A stretch of DNA of 60,000 bases, from the NCBI GenBank assembly GCA_030704615.1, contig CM060731.1, positions 8,930,001 to 8,990,000 of the forward strand, given 5' to 3'. Source of the stretch: Takakia lepidozioides (taxonomy: Eukaryota; Streptophyta; Takakiopsida; Takakiales; Takakiaceae). The notes under the pieces were generated by a model. The model worked only from the letters and a program-made list of their open reading frames with translations, ran no database searches and was not told the origin of the DNA. The position numbers were made by a program, and so were the translations under genes. Positions within the stretch are counted from its first letter, which is position 1, and each line of letters begins with the position of its first letter. Shown piece after piece: positions 44,831 through 57,299 of the stretch.

Positions 44831-46832
44831 AATATTGTTATAGTTGGACCTATATACTAGTCCAACATTGGACCATACCCGGCTTGTAGGTAGGGTGGCC
44901 AATACCCCGGGAATACCATACTAGAAGCAATTAGGCCGCGCACATGAGCGCCTAAAGTGACGAATTCCCCTCTCTGACAGGCGAATTTGCCCTGCCAGTG
45001 CGTGTCAGCGGGGCGATTGTGAGGAAGCAAACCCCAGGTTCGCTTCGCCTCAACACGAAAAAAAACCAAAGCATCGGGGCCAAGAACATGTGGCCCTTGA
45101 GGTGGGGCCCGCCGCTAGCGAATTCGTCAGGCTAACGGGAATGAGCAAAGTATCATGTGCGCGGGCTAAATTATTTTATACATACCTCGCTCCCTATTGT
45201 GGTGTATACCATACCTGTCTGGTATTGCGATGGACGAGATTACTGATGATACCAATATTGCTGCGAGGTGAGCCTCCAAACGACAACTGTAGGTGTATGT
45301 GTGGAGTTAGGGCAAGGGAACTCGTGGGCGGCTGGGTATTGCCATACAAGGGGCAATACATACCTCGACATTTTCAGTCATGCGGCAGTCCATTATATGA
45401 GCATATGAAGGTGATAAACCACCATATCAATTGAAATATAACACACAAACCCTGTCAAGAATACTCAATAGGACTATGTATAATAATCAACCATTCTATA
45501 CTTGGAACAAAACGACCCATACACATATCTGGGTATACCAGAGGTTGGGTAGCACGTGAGCAGGCTACCGCCTCTGTGCGCCTGCTCGCGTGAGCAGAAG
45601 ATGATATACCGGAAATTCCTAGAATATTCTTGAAAAGATGCGCTAGCGAAACTAAAATTTGCAATTTGTGCTCACGTGAGCACAAGTGAGCACAAGCCAC
45701 ACGAAGATGGGGTAGTCACCCTATTTCCGTGTGTTAGTCACTCTATCACTCTAATTCATTAGTGAAATAAAACAATCTCATGTCGTCTCTTATATGCAAA
45801 ACCAAACACAATACATTTTGTTTCGCCCACGAAACCATATGATAATGACCCACGCAGCGATACCTGGAAATTTTGCCGGCAAAAAAATGCACTATTTCGC
45901 TGGCAAATGGTTATCAAATTACCTGAGGCAAAGTTCAGAGAGATTCTCTTGATTTACCACATTATAGCCATACATGAGGGAACGGGTCAATCTACATTTC
46001 GGATACATGTCCACTAGGGCAATTTTCAAAATGACATAACATACAATTCTAGCTTACCTTGGAGTGACAACCATATTCTCATCCCCACCTTGCGCTTAAG
46101 CTGGCTGAAATAAGCTTGTATTACGAAAGATCCTCATGAGTTCATGATTGTGAGACAAGGAATTGATGACATATGTCACATTAACCATTTGCACATATGA
46201 AAGTCCAAAATTAGAAGTTTGTCCCAAGCCTTGCACTACATTAGTACCTAGGTGCAGAGGTGTTCACTACCCCTAAATGTTAGTACAAGGGGGACAAAGA
46301 CCAATGGGTTGCTTCTGCGTGTGTCCATATTGTAAGACTGCATGTTGTTGGTAGCCCCTGTGACAACCGAAGTGCGATTGCATTTAGTCATAACCCAAGA
46401 TATCATTCAAAGGACTAAACGCATTGAAGTTGGGCATCACTGCGATCAGGAGGATGTAGGCAAATGAGAATTTGAAATGGCCTATTACCCTTCAGAAGAC
46501 ATGGTTGCTAATGTTTTGACAAAAAACTTACTAAAGCCTAAACACATCCCATGTTCACTTGAACTTGGTGTCATTGTGACATAAACTTGCCATGGTTAGT
46601 TCTTGTCACATCCATGCAAATAAACATAACCTCAAAGCTGAATCGTTCTTGAAGAACTCCTCTAGGGCCATATTACTTGACTGAACCCCTAGCTAGACAC
46701 AAAGAGAAAGGATGTCATTTGAACCTAATTGGCGGCTATGAAAAAAAAAAGCTTTCAAGCAGGGCCAGCTCAATATCAAAGTTGTCAACTCCTCGGCAGA
46801 TTTCACCAAATACCTATACTCTTGTCTCTGGA
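44831..46832. other. Two kilobases without a recognisable gene
   Basis: Open frames (for example 45090-45434) are short, lack recognisable domains and do not show convincing splice connections. GTATACC/GGTATACC-like motifs recur between 45180 and 45620, and CACGTGAGCA recurs near 45560-45690. 46470-46600 has the look of a decayed copia-type end (ADMLTKNL-like frame near 46500), too short to call firmly. Confidence 0.5.
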
Positions 46833-47440
46833 TTAATAAATGGAGTTGCTTTGTTTATGCTTTTTATGCAAATGATGAAGCAAGTAAAAACCAAACAAGC
46901 TCTTCCCCACACCAGGTGACCCCAAGACTGCAAAAAGATGATGCTTGTTTGGAACAGCTATTTGGCAGAGAGGTCTGTGTGGCCGCCGTCTACTGTACCA
47001 GTGCATGCATAATGAACTGAAGGAAATCTGTATAACTTTTTCATTCGTGGAGTCAACCTTGGCATAAAGACACCCTCCAGGCTTAACTGCAAATCCAGGA
47101 ATGGTAGTGGCAATATCTACATCCGTATGACCAGAAGTTGAAGCACAGTGAGTGACCTCCAACTCCTTTGGAAACTCCCATTGCTGAATATGCTGACCAT
47201 GAACGTGATCAGTAGAAGAAGCTTCATACTCACCCCTATGAGCATCATCAGGAACATATAAGCTCTGTGATGCAAATGCATATGAGGGATTCATATGCTT
47301 GCAATCAAGGTGGACCTTGTTATCACATCCTCTTAATCCTGACCATAACTTCCTGATATCTTTGTACTCATTGGTCACTGGCCGTACTACTGGCTGATGA
47401 AATGGCCCTGGAACTGGTCCTCCTGCACCTGCATAACTGG
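46833..47440 (-). pseudogene. P-loop NTPase-like gene fragment
   Basis: A minus-strand frame of about 190 codons starts with SSYAGAGGPVPGPF, runs through ELEVTHCAS and ends with FAVLGSPGVGKSLFGFYLLHHLHKK. GSPGVGKS is a perfect Walker A motif. The placement after a long N-terminal region resembles Crinkler-like P-loop proteins found in several plant genomes, but only the Walker A segment is present and the frame stops soon after. There is no start codon in good context. Likely a truncated gene; function unknown. Confidence 0.4.
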
Positions 47441-49343
47441 ATATTCAACTTCAACCTTAACATCACCTGTGCCGATCAATCTTTACGATGCATGAGAGGT
47501 TTTGCTAACAAGACTACAGTTGCACACGCAACAGGCCTGCACCAGCTACCACGCTCACCACACAACTAGAACCTTGCTTCTAACACTCATAATGCAAGAC
47601 CCTGGTTGATACTGAAATTAGAAGATCTTCAAGCTAGATAGAGACACATGCATACATAGCAGATAAAATAACGACTTTAGAGAAAGCATGCTTGGCCAAT
47701 TGTAAGAGAATGAGGAGAGTTACAGTAATGACACGTGTATTTGGAGTTTCAGATAGGGGAGACATAAGTGTGTTTCGTGTTTCACCCTCAATTAGACGGA
47801 CCGACTTCATTAAAAAGCAACCCTCTAAAGCAGTGCTAGGAGATAGTTCTCCTTAGAAACAGGGTCCATTAATGAGGATCTCTCAAGAAAAACTATCTTG
47901 GCAATCGGAACTTCTACTTGTGGGTAATGATGACACTCTATCATGGGAAGAGTTTGAAACAAATTCAACTCAATGTGTCTATTATCAGCCTTGAACATAG
48001 CCAAAAAAAAAGTCACAATGTACCTGACCGTAGGTGCTTGGCAACATGGTCCCCTTGTGCCTCACCATGCCGCTTCAACCCTACAAGCACAACACAAGGT
48101 CACTAGCTTAGTTAAAGCTCATTGCAAGCAGCACCAAGGCCACCCTCTGTCATAGCATGGATTCCTTTGCTAATGTATAACCCAATGCTGCTCAAGATTG
48201 ACACATACTTCACACTAGCATGGTTGAAGTGCTTTGAAAGCAGCACCAAGGCCACCCTCTGCTTTGGCATGCATTCGCTTGCACTCACCATTGCTTGCAG
48301 AGCAAACACCTTGCTGACCTCTGCTTCCTTCCATTCTTGATAAACTTCCATGAATTAGGGGCTTAGACCAGAAGACTGGTGGCAGGAAGGAGGTCTCCAC
48401 CAGTTTTTCACTCTACACTTGCAACAAGTTCCTATTCAAGTTCTTCTCCTCACAAGCATTATTTTATTTCCCTCCAGGACTTCCCAGTTTGCCTTCGAGT
48501 TGGTTTGTCAACATCCAAATAGACTTCTTTCTCTTTAGATGCAAGACCCTGCCCTCTTACTGACTTCAAGAGAATTCAGAAACCTGCTACACATTCAGAA
48601 GCATACGACACATGGCATGGGTAGGTTTACACATAGAAGGGCCCACCAAGCTTCAAAACCCGACATCGACATCCCCTTTTGGTCGGGTATGATATACAGA
48701 TGCGATTCATTGAAACGTGCTATATGTGAACCCAACTCTAGGAAATCTAAGATTAAGGACCTAACATGCATCAGTGGTTTGAAGGAAAGGCAGAACAGAT
48801 CTCTGAACCTTGAAACTTAGGTGTAGGAGCTTCACAGAGCCATCTGGGCATGGAGAATACTAAGCATCTGGGAGGCTTCTAGGAATGGAGAATAGTAAGC
48901 ACACAGGAGCGGACCTAAAGCACAGTTCCTAGAGCATGAGCTGACAACAGCGAAGTGGAAACGGAAAAGGGCACTGACAAAATGACATCGGTGCAAACAA
49001 AACCTAAAAGAGTTTTGAGATTACGGTAAGTCGACCAGGAAATGGTTTTACAGTCTTACAAGTTTCCATGGGACATTGCTACTTTCTCACTTCATGTTCC
49101 ATAGATTTCAATGATCACTTTCTGGGTGCGTTCTGCTTAAATGGTAAGTTGCAAGCATTGCTTTGGTTGTGCTTAAGAGTGAGATTCATACAAAGCTCTT
49201 GTGCAAGTTGAGCCTTGAAAGTGAAAGTTCACTTCTTTCTCTCCCATCAGTTCTAGCCGGAAGTTCACTCAGCAATGGGAATCGATTCCAGTGTCATACT
49301 ATACATCATTAAATCTGAGGTCTGGGAACTTGCAGCAATACGG
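47441..49343. other. Gene-poor spacer
   Basis: No convincing coding region. A segment CAGCACCAAGGCCACCCTCTG occurs twice (about 48130 and 48241), a small diverged direct duplication of about 110 bp. The remaining ORFs are under 95 codons without recognisable features. 48840-49340 would be the 3' flank of the SAM-domain gene. Confidence 0.5.
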
Positions 49344-50420
49344 TCACATCTCTAAGGCAGCCATACCACTCCCTTGTCCCAGCTCTTGAATTGCAGTGAA
49401 CATCTTGCGGCGAGCCCCCACAGCACCTATTCCCATCTCCCGTAAATCCTCCAGGGTTAAAAAGGGCAAAACTTCATTGTCGACCTCGTTCCGCTCAAAC
49501 AAATCTGAATACTTCCCCAGGCCAAGTGCGCTGAGCCACCCCCTGACACCACAAGCCAAAGTGACCCGTTGCCTTGCAGTCATGTGTGATTGCTCAAAGT
49601 AACCACCATTTTCCCCTGCTGTGTCGCTGTGAGTGGGTCCACCTGGGCCTTCGTCCGTATCATGCTTAACGTCCGTCTCCTTTCCAGTCATTTGCACCGG
49701 ACCGTCTTCAATTGCACCCGGAATTTCGTCCCCATGAAAATTAGGGTTAGCCTCACTCTTTCTACCAGAAGTTGCCAAGTCCTTAGAGTCTGCAGGCACG
49801 TCTTCACCAGTTTCAAAAAGCTCTCTATCACTCAGTTGAGAACCTGAAGAAACCTTAGCGGAGGCAGGGTCTTCTAAATTGCCGTCCCCTTGACCATTGC
49901 TAGCCACATCAGGAACAACTTCATCAAATCCATTCTGGTCTTCTAGTGTTTTCTTCATACTCCCATTGGGTCTACCACCGGGAGCTAGACCATTGAATGC
50001 TGCTCTTTTCCGCCTGCTTTGCTTCACCTTTCTCTCGCCTTTGCTGACATTGACCTGGGCCGTCCGGCCACTTGTGCTCACAGAACCTTGACGCACTTCT
50101 GTGGATTCTTGGTCCAATTTTCCTACCTCAGCTGGCGACACAACCACAGTTTCACCTAAACTTGATCCTTCCTGATCCTGCTTCCTATCACCTGCCACAT
50201 GCTCCAGGGGCCGAATGCGTGGTGGTTTTCCAACACCTCCCTTGCCTGCCCCACGACGTCCCGTAGTAGGGGCCAGCCCATCTAAGAGTTTCCCCCGCTT
50301 CGCTCCTCCTCCATCCAACGCGAGGGAAGGCGGGTTATCTCCAATTTCGCCCAGTCGCACGCTCGGTCGCCTTATCCTCTTCTCTCCAGGCTCTTCAGAG
50401 ACCTTCCCCCACGACTCCAT
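49344..50420 (-). CDS. SAM-domain protein
   Basis: An intact minus-strand frame of 358 codons from ATG at 50420 (MESWGKVSEEPGEKRIRRP) to a stop at 49344. The first 280 residues are polar, Gly/Asp/Glu/Ser-rich and probably disordered, with basic patches (KQSRRKRAAF) that could be nuclear localisation signals. Residues about 287-350 form a sterile alpha motif: VRGWLSALGLGKYSDLFERN, then LPFLTLEDLREMGI, then ARRKMFTAIQEL. Plants have a small family of SAM proteins with this architecture, a disordered basic N-terminus and SAM at the C-terminus. SAM domains mediate protein-protein or RNA contacts. Unlike everything to its left the frame is clean and GC-richer, so this is probably a functional host gene. 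Further 5' exons cannot be excluded. Confidence 0.8.
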   Translation of the reverse strand: MESWGKVSEEPGEKRIRRPSVRLGEIGDNPPSLALDGGGAKRGKLLDGLAPTTGRRGAGKGGVGKPPRIRPLEHVAGDRKQDQEGSSLGETVVVSPAEVGKLDQESTEVRQGSVSTSGRTAQVNVSKGERKVKQSRRKRAAFNGLAPGGRPNGSMKKTLEDQNGFDEVVPDVASNGQGDGNLEDPASAKVSSGSQLSDRELFETGEDVPADSKDLATSGRKSEANPNFHGDEIPGAIEDGPVQMTGKETDVKHDTDEGPGGPTHSDTAGENGGYFEQSHMTARQRVTLACGVRGWLSALGLGKYSDLFERNEVDNEVLPFLTLEDLREMGIGAVGARRKMFTAIQELGQGSGMAALEM

Positions 50421-50957
50421 GCTCGCCTGTCAACTTCAAGGCCAGTTATCACAACCACAAGCCTCTCCTTTGGTCAGCAAGCACAGCCAAAACACAGCCA
50501 GTCACACTACCTCCACCTGCCGAGGCACGCACACACAGCAAACACTCCAAAAATCGCAGACTCAGACAGATTGCACAGCTGCAAGCTCGCATCACCAACC
50601 CCGCCTGCTTCCTTCGCTCGGCAACCCTGGCAGCGTCCCCCAACCCCCCATTCCCCCCCAAAACTCTCCGCGTGCGAAGCTGCTACGCCATCGCCGTTCC
50701 GTTGCTCTAACGGTAACCAGTATTTCATACAAAAACGGATGTCTTTGTTGGTAGCTGAATGTTTCTTAGATATGGCGACTTGCGAGAAGGACCCACGTGA
50801 ATAGGTCGACCACGTAGTTTACTCATAGCGCCGTCTCTCACACCTAACCAGATCCGACCAAGACCTTCAGAATTTTGCTTGAAGGATTCCTCACGTCGTG
50901 CCGTTTCTTCTGTATGCCATCAAGGTGTGGGCGTCCCCTTTCTTAGTTTTTGTGAAG

Positions 50958-51022
50958 GAGTCTTTCATTGTCCACTGTCAGAAAAGACAATGAAGTTTTT
51001 CTGGAAGTTCAATGAAAGACTC
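50958..51022. repeat. Small foldback
   Basis: Perfect 13-bp arms GAGTCTTTCATTG and CAATGAAAGACTC, with a further inner TCATTGTC/GACAATGA pair. It lies about 540 bp upstream of the SAM gene start. Confidence 0.7.
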
Positions 51023-51756
51023 TTACATTGTCAGGTTTACATGAATTTGTTCTAGTTCAACTATGTTCTAAATTCTAGTCTCGCATTTCTAAATTCTTGC
51101 ACATGCTACACTTGACACTACACTTGACATCCTCTTGTTTTGGTGACGCTGCCCTGGAAAAGCTGGTTGTTTCAGTCTTGTCATCTTCTAGAAATGGGAT
51201 TATTGACAGATGTTAATTTTCAAATGCACATTTGGACACACCTCCATGGCAGACATGAAAGCAGAAGTTTAAATTTGGAAGTCAATGTTTTACTGGTTCA
51301 TCCAAACCTTCCTTCTTTAGAGTGTCAAACCCTCCGCCGTTCAAGTCACTCCTGTTCTCTCAATGGTCTGCAAAGTCAGGTCAACATATCTCAACAGGTA
51401 CACATGCCATGTCAAAGAATAGTTCTCACGTTCACAAAGCTGGAAACATCCATATAAGATGACCTTCCTCTTAGACCAGTATGTTGTTAAGATTTAATCG
51501 CTATGGGCCGGCTCAGCACTGATTACTACTTGGCATATAGAAATAGAGCTTGGTCAGGATCCATCACGGCTGATGAAACCATACGTTCATCAGACAATTG
51601 ATATCTGTAGCTAAAGAAACCCTAACGAAACACGCCTTCATGAGGCGTCTCCTGGAAACAATGCGTGTAAAACCACATGATTCCTTGGGGATGTCAGCGT
51701 AGCGTTGTCTTTCCCATCTGCACAATTCTTGCCTTCAGCAATGCGTCAGCTTGGTG

Positions 51757-51862
51757 TGGATGCTCTTTGATGTATCTCCTAGCGCATTGTCTTTCCCATC
51801 TGTAAGCTGTTGCCCTAGTATGTATGGGAAAGACAATGCGGAGATAATTTAAAGAGCATCCA
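51757..51862. repeat. 106-nt imperfect hairpin (miRNA-like or MITE remnant)
   Basis: The arms pair TGGATGCTCTTT, ATCTCC and GCATTGTCTTTCCCAT with their complements, separated by two small internal bulges and a loop of about 24 nt. A partial extra copy of the inner arm (GTTGTCTTTCCCATCTG) lies at about 51705. Intergenic, no coding potential. Confidence 0.65.
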
Positions 51863-52834
51863 GACCTAGCTAACACTTTTGATGACGGCAATGGAAGAAA
51901 GGATGTGTGCCTCGACTCTGTACATAATTATGACGAGGATCTCATTTTGAGGTATGTGAGCTTCAATCTGGTTGCTATTAACGTACAGTTCGTCGAGATC
52001 CTTGTATCAAGAGTTTGGAACTGCTTAACTACAACTTTTATACAGCAAGTCCTATGTACGGCACAATGCTCGTTAGGAGAATGTATCTCTAGGGAGGTTT
52101 AACCGACATCTGATACACAGTAAATCTATCAGGGAAACTTGCTCATCTCTTGATTACTTAGTTTATGGTGCATACCTTTTAGCCTTTTTGCGGAATGCCG
52201 CACGCTCCAAGCAGAAAGGGGGAGAAATTCCTGTTCATTATATATAGGACCACTAGCCAAAGACGTGAATTATATCTGTCAGACGGTCATGATCGACCTG
52301 TGTATCTTGAGTGGATGTGTTTGTTCTCTGTCATTTGCTGTCGTGTGGCGCAGGTGTTAGTGGTAGGGACAAGCTCCAGGGTAGAGGCAATGGCTGTGGC
52401 CACTTGGGGCTGTTACTGCCATTCATGATTTCACTACTCGCATGCCATAGAGTGCAGCTGAGTTTAATCATGTACATTGAGTGGTTGGGGGTTAGGTCTC
52501 ATAGAGCAATGCAGAATCTTAGGTGTTGCACGCGGTTGTATGCAGTCACTGGAAGCTCATTTGCCATTGCATGTAGTTAGCAAATTTTCCTGTTATGCTT
52601 CGACATTTGCTATGGTCTAGTAGGTTGTGAGGGCTGACATACGACATGAAGGTGGGTTGCGGCGAGCTTGGGCTGTGGTCCAAGCATTTACTAAATGCAT
52701 AGCTTAGATCTGATGTGCATAAATGTCCATTCCACATCCTGGATTGCCTTGCCGTCTTTGCCTTGAATTCCTTAGTGGCCTTTCAGGTTGTGTGTGCCAT
52801 GTAATGGCGGGAAAGGGCTGGGTGCAGGCTTGGC

Positions 52835-53389
52835 ATGGGGCGCAAGAGGAAGTGGGGCGATTTGCCATCAGACACGTCTCCTGATAACTGCATATATAAT
52901 GCAGCCCATATCCTCTCTAAATGGGCATACGATCGCAATGCAAGTGTAGAGCCAGTTAGAAAGATTGTTGGGTGTTTGAGTGAGGATTATCTGTCACTGC
53001 CTAAACCGCGTAACGACCTTGGCCAAAACGCGATGTCCACAACCTACAGGGCAATGCAGATGGGAGCTCTCAAACTACATTGTAGGGTACTAAAATCCAT
53101 AGCATTGCAGCTAACTACGATGACCCCCGCCACGCTCAGGCTCCCTAAGAGCAACAAGGAGGAAGGTATGAGTGCCCGACTGACCACTCGTGGTTTTTTT
53201 CAGAACAGTCCAACCTCACTAGACTTCTGACAGAAGCAGAAAGAGGAGTCCCTTTGGATTGAGGATTTTTTGGGCCCTAATTGGGTGAAAGGAGAGTTAG
53301 CCGCTATGATACACGGTCAACCACAATCTGGCAATGCATCAGATCTCAATCTATTCCACAGAGCTCAAGGCCAAGAATACAAAGGGTAA
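52835..53389 (+). pseudogene. Unrecognised ORF with one internal stop
   Basis: The frame from ATG at 52835 (MGRKRKWGDLPSDTSPDN) to TGA at 53228 continues in the same frame as QKQKEESLWIEDFLGPNWVKG to 53389. The internal TGA may be a mutated CGA. The N-terminus is basic; there is no recognised domain. GGTAATG at the end could be a splice donor. It might be an exon of a decayed transposon or host gene. Confidence 0.35.
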
Positions 53390-53709
53390 TGTCTTGATGA
53401 TGATGTTTTAAGGGTTCGGACTAACCATATTTGGTGCAGTGTATTGTGAAAGCAGATGACTGCAGTATTATTGTAACCTGCGACTATGTAGAAGGAGCCT
53501 GTTCTCACAAAGAGATCATTTTAGAAAAACCTTGGAGCGTTGAGTTATATGATGTGAGATTGACTGTAAAGGTTTGTGACTCAGAGTTATGAGCTATGCA
53601 GGATGACATGGTTGAATCAGGCACACTGCTTTGAGTCCAGCATGACCACCGACTTTCAGAGAGGAGCACGAGGGGAGTCAACAAGGACACGTCTGCTACT
53701 TGTGGGGAC

Positions 53710-55390
53710 GTGATGACACTCTGTAAGGCAGGACAAATGAAAGAGGCGCTGCACTTTTTGAACCAACGAGGTATTTTGGCAGATTCCAATACTTATGTCT
53801 GTCTCCTGCAGGAGTGCATCAAGATGAAAAGCCTAGCAGAAGGAAAGCAAGTGCATGCGCACATCATTGAAAGTGCATTCAAGCCAAATATCTTTTTACT
53901 CAACACCCTTGTGAACATGTATGCCAAGTGCGGGAGCTTGGTGGCTGCACGCAAAGTGTTTGACAAAATGCCTGAACATGATTTTGTCTCGTGGACTATA
54001 ATGATAGCAGGGTATGCCAAGCATGGGTGTGGTAAGGAAGCTTTCAAAATCTACGAGGAAATGTTACGCGAAGGGGTGACACCCAATAGGGTCACCTTCA
54101 TTTGCATTCTCAATGCATGTGCCAGCCTGGCAGCCTTAGACAAGGGCAAAGAGGTCCACACTGATGTCATGAAAGCTGGAATTGCATCAGATATTGTTGT
54201 AGAGACTGCCCTGACTAACATGTATGGTAAATGCGGGAGTATGAAGGATGCACGTCAAGGTCACTTTCACTTCCGTTCTCAATGCATGTGCCAGCATGGG
54301 AGCCCTGGAAAAGGGAAAAATGGTCCATGCTGATATCATCAAAGCTGGAATTGTAGGCGATATTATTCTGGAGAGTGCGGTGGCTAACATGTACGCCAAA
54401 TGTGGGAGCATGAAGGATGCATGTCAAGTATTTGACAATATGGCTCAACGAGATGTGGTGTCATGGAATGCTATGATGGCAGGATATGCTCAGCAAGGGT
54501 GTGGTAGGGAGGCTTTGGAGATTTATGAGCAAATGATGCAGCAAGGCGTGTTGCCTGATAAGGTCACATTCATTTGCGGTCTCAATGCATGTGCCAGCCT
54601 GGCAGCCCTGGAAAAGGGCAAAGAGGTTCATGCTGACATCAGCAAAGCTGGGATTGCGCCAGATGTTGTTTTGGAGAATGCCCTCGTCGATATGTATGCC
54701 AAATGTGGGAGCATAAGGGATGCTCGTCAGGTGTTTGAAAATATAGCTCAGCGAGATGTAGTCTCATGGAGTACAATGATAACAGGATATGCTCAGCATG
54801 GGAATGGTAGAGAGGCCCTCCAAGTATTTGAACAAATGCTACAGAAAGGCTTGAAGCCAAACAGCATTACCTTTATATGCCTTCTCTCTGCATGTGGTCA
54901 TGGGGGCCTAGTGGATGAAGGCTGTCACTACTTTGATTCCATGTGTCGAGATCATGGCCTCACCCCCACATTGGATCATTTTTGCTGCATAGTGGATCTC
55001 CTTGGCTGTGCGGGGCAATTGGATGAGGCAGAGGACTTCGTGAAGGAAATGCCCATGGAACCTGGTGCTGAGGTTTGGGGGGCCTTCCTTGGTGCCTGCA
55101 GGGTTCATGGTGATACACAACGAGCAGAACGTGCAGCAAAATGTCTTCTCAAGTCAGATCCACATCCATAGCACGCTTCCACTTGTGTTCTGCTATCCAG
55201 TATCTGTGCTTGGGCAGGTGGGATGAGTCAGAAAAATGGAGAGGTGTGTCGTAAAGGAGCTAGAGCACTGTTGCATTGAGGTCAACAACAAGGTGCAAAG
55301 ATATGTAGTAAGAGACAAATTGCATCCACAAAGGAGGAAATCAATGCTGAGCTGAAGACATTGTCTGCAAGGGTCTGGAGGGTCTGCCAC
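53710..55390 (+). pseudogene. PPR protein (PLS class with E/E+ remnants)
   Basis: Typical plant PLS-type repeats: NTLVNMYAKCGSLVAARKVFDKMPEHDFVSW, then IMIAGYAKHGCGKEAF, and repeated NACASLAAL-KGKEVH units. The frame from 53710 stops making sense at about 54258, where CGTCAAGG joins GTCACTTTC. Most of one repeat (the VFD...GYAQ...PDK segment) is deleted and the frame changes. The second frame (54248-55171) carries about six repeat segments and ends in an E-like region (PGAEVWGAFLGACRVHGD). Past TAG at 55169 shifted frames still encode STCVLLSSI, EVNNKVQRYVVRDKLHPQ and EEINAELKTLSARV, an E+-like tail. No DYW domain is seen. Such proteins bind organellar RNA and specify C-to-U editing sites. 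This copy is broken. 53230-53709 upstream shows no gene other than the end of the preceding ORF. Confidence 0.85.
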
Positions 55391-55988
55391 ACACGATATG
55401 GAGTGTATATAAGAAATTTCTCATTCCCACCAAAGTATAACATTCTTGACAGACATTCTCTCAATCTCAAGCAGATAATATTTCTCGCTTTCTCACACAA
55501 TTACAACTCCCAAGTTCACAAGCAGAGCAAGGGGTGTGGCCTCGCAAAAGTGGGGGAAAAACATTTGGGCCTTAGAAGCCCCAACCATAGTTCAACTTGC
55601 AGTGTTGCCCTGGGTCAGTGCCTTGGCCAGTGATTAGGGGATTCTAAGATTGAGCCTTGAGAACTGTTGGCACAAAATATCACATCTGCTTGGTGAACTA
55701 GAAGTACTTCCACAAGCAAGAATATGGTTACTAGAGCAGTCTTTTCATTAATTATGAAAAAATGCTGGGGAGAGCCACTATGCTGTCTCCCGACCTTTTA
55801 TCTTCAAATACCTTCACTGCTTCCAGTGGACTTGGACTTGGCTGCAACTGAGAAGCAGCATAGACAGGAGCTAGGTATAACAATGCCAGGCCACTGGATT
55901 TATGCCGCCACAAGTTCTAGGTGCCTCATTCTCAGTTAAGCCAAATGTTTATTAAGTCCCAGAGCAATTTGAAGATAAACTTGCTTGA

Positions 55989-56170
55989 TCTCACTGCCTC
56001 TGCCCCCCCCCCCCCCCCAACTCCTGGTCCCAACCTTTCTGTGCAGTTCCACTGAACTTGCTACTTCTGAGAACGAGACCCTGTGTGTCTCACTGCCTCT
56101 GCCACCCCCCCCAAATCCTCCTGGTCCCAACCTTTCTGTGCAGTTCCACAGAACTTGCTACTTCTGAGAA
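55989..56170. repeat. Direct duplication of about 90-100 bp with poly-C tract
   Basis: CTCACTGCCTCTGCC followed by a C run, then CCTGGTCCCAACC and AACTTGCTACTTCTGAGAACGAGA, occurs twice in tandem. The first C run is about 17 nt. Confidence 0.85.
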
Positions 56171-56351
56171 CGAGAACAATGCCGTGACTAACCACTGGGG
56201 TTAGATCTACACCATAGATATTTACATGTGAAGGGTCTCCTGGGACAGTACCAAAGAAACGTCTGCTTCAGAACAGTCACTGGTAACTGGTTTGAGTTGA
56301 CCCTAATCAGGTAGACTTACTCGGTGTAAAATGACCCAGATAGTGACTCAG

Positions 56352-57240
56352 TTACAGCTCTAGTATGAGCAGCCAATGCAAAATTTCCTTATACAGACTA
56401 GAATCAAAGTGCAGGCTTAGGTCCTCACTTTTTGGTGGGCTTTCTTCCAGTCTGCCAGCTCCATCTCCAAATGGATGTACCTCCAGAGGAGAAAAGATTT
56501 CCCCATTGCATGATGGAGAAATCACCTCTATCAGCTGGCTTTCTTCTTCCCAACACCATGTCTGATCCTGTTCCAAATCTAGAGTACTGTCTGTGCCAGC
56601 ATCCTTCATTGCCCACACCCGGCCCTGCAATCCCCATGTCCGCACCAAGTGTTTATCATATTTCCAAACGACAAGATATTTTGTGCTGAAGCTAACCCCC
56701 TCACTCAAGTCTCAATTAGAACAAAGCCACATGTGTCAAAGCTCCATTCAATAGAGGATTCCACTAACATTGCTGGGGTCAACACCATGTACTGTAACAT
56801 GCTAGCAATGCTAGTCAATATCTGTAACTAACTTGTTGTTGGCTGGGATGGCCACTACAGCGGATCAGTTCCATACCCTGGCATTTTATAACCCCATGAC
56901 CACCTCCATGGAATCAGATGCAATACATTTTCATATCATAGTCTAAAGTGTACAGGAGGCTGCTAGTGAATGTAACATCTCTTGCATATGAACATGTGTG
57001 TATGTCTGGAGGCTAGTCCAGGATATCAGAGTCCACATTGCCCTGTTCATCCTCATCACGTGCCTTTTGTGTTTGAGCCAACACCTGTGCAGAGCTCGAT
57101 TCATGCTCCTTCACTTTCTGTAGCTGCACAGTGGTTTGCTCTGCCTCTTGTCTGTGACCCAGGACCCTCTCCTACATTGGGCTGGCCACTCCTAGCTGCC
57201 TCCGCTTGATTGCTGATACCGTGTCCACTAGTCCTGTCCG
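56352..57240 (-). other. Possible exons of a minus-strand host gene
   Basis: Two coding-like stretches. One (57240-57010) encodes ELKRSHSAGTDRTSGHG. After a possible acceptor (TGTGCAG near 57118) it gives VKEHESSSAQVLAQTQKARDED, ending in a stop at about 57012. The other (56708-56352) encodes TKYLVVWKYDKHLVRTWGL and acidic stretches such as LEQDQTWCWEEESQ. No domain is recognised and no continuous model can be built. A TATA-like TATATATA lies near 57272. Confidence 0.25.
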
Positions 57241-57299
57241 TCCCCGCTGAATGGGAGCGCTTCAACTCCATATATATACAACTCCCGCTGTTTTGATTT

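Noticed and set aside
45090-45434. Plus-strand ORF of 114 codons
   Set aside because: No recognisable domain and no coding context; the region contains only short repeats.
50215-50754. Plus-strand ORF of 179 codons
   Set aside because: Antisense to the intact SAM-domain gene start; Pro/Ser/Gln composition is a mirror of the coding strand.
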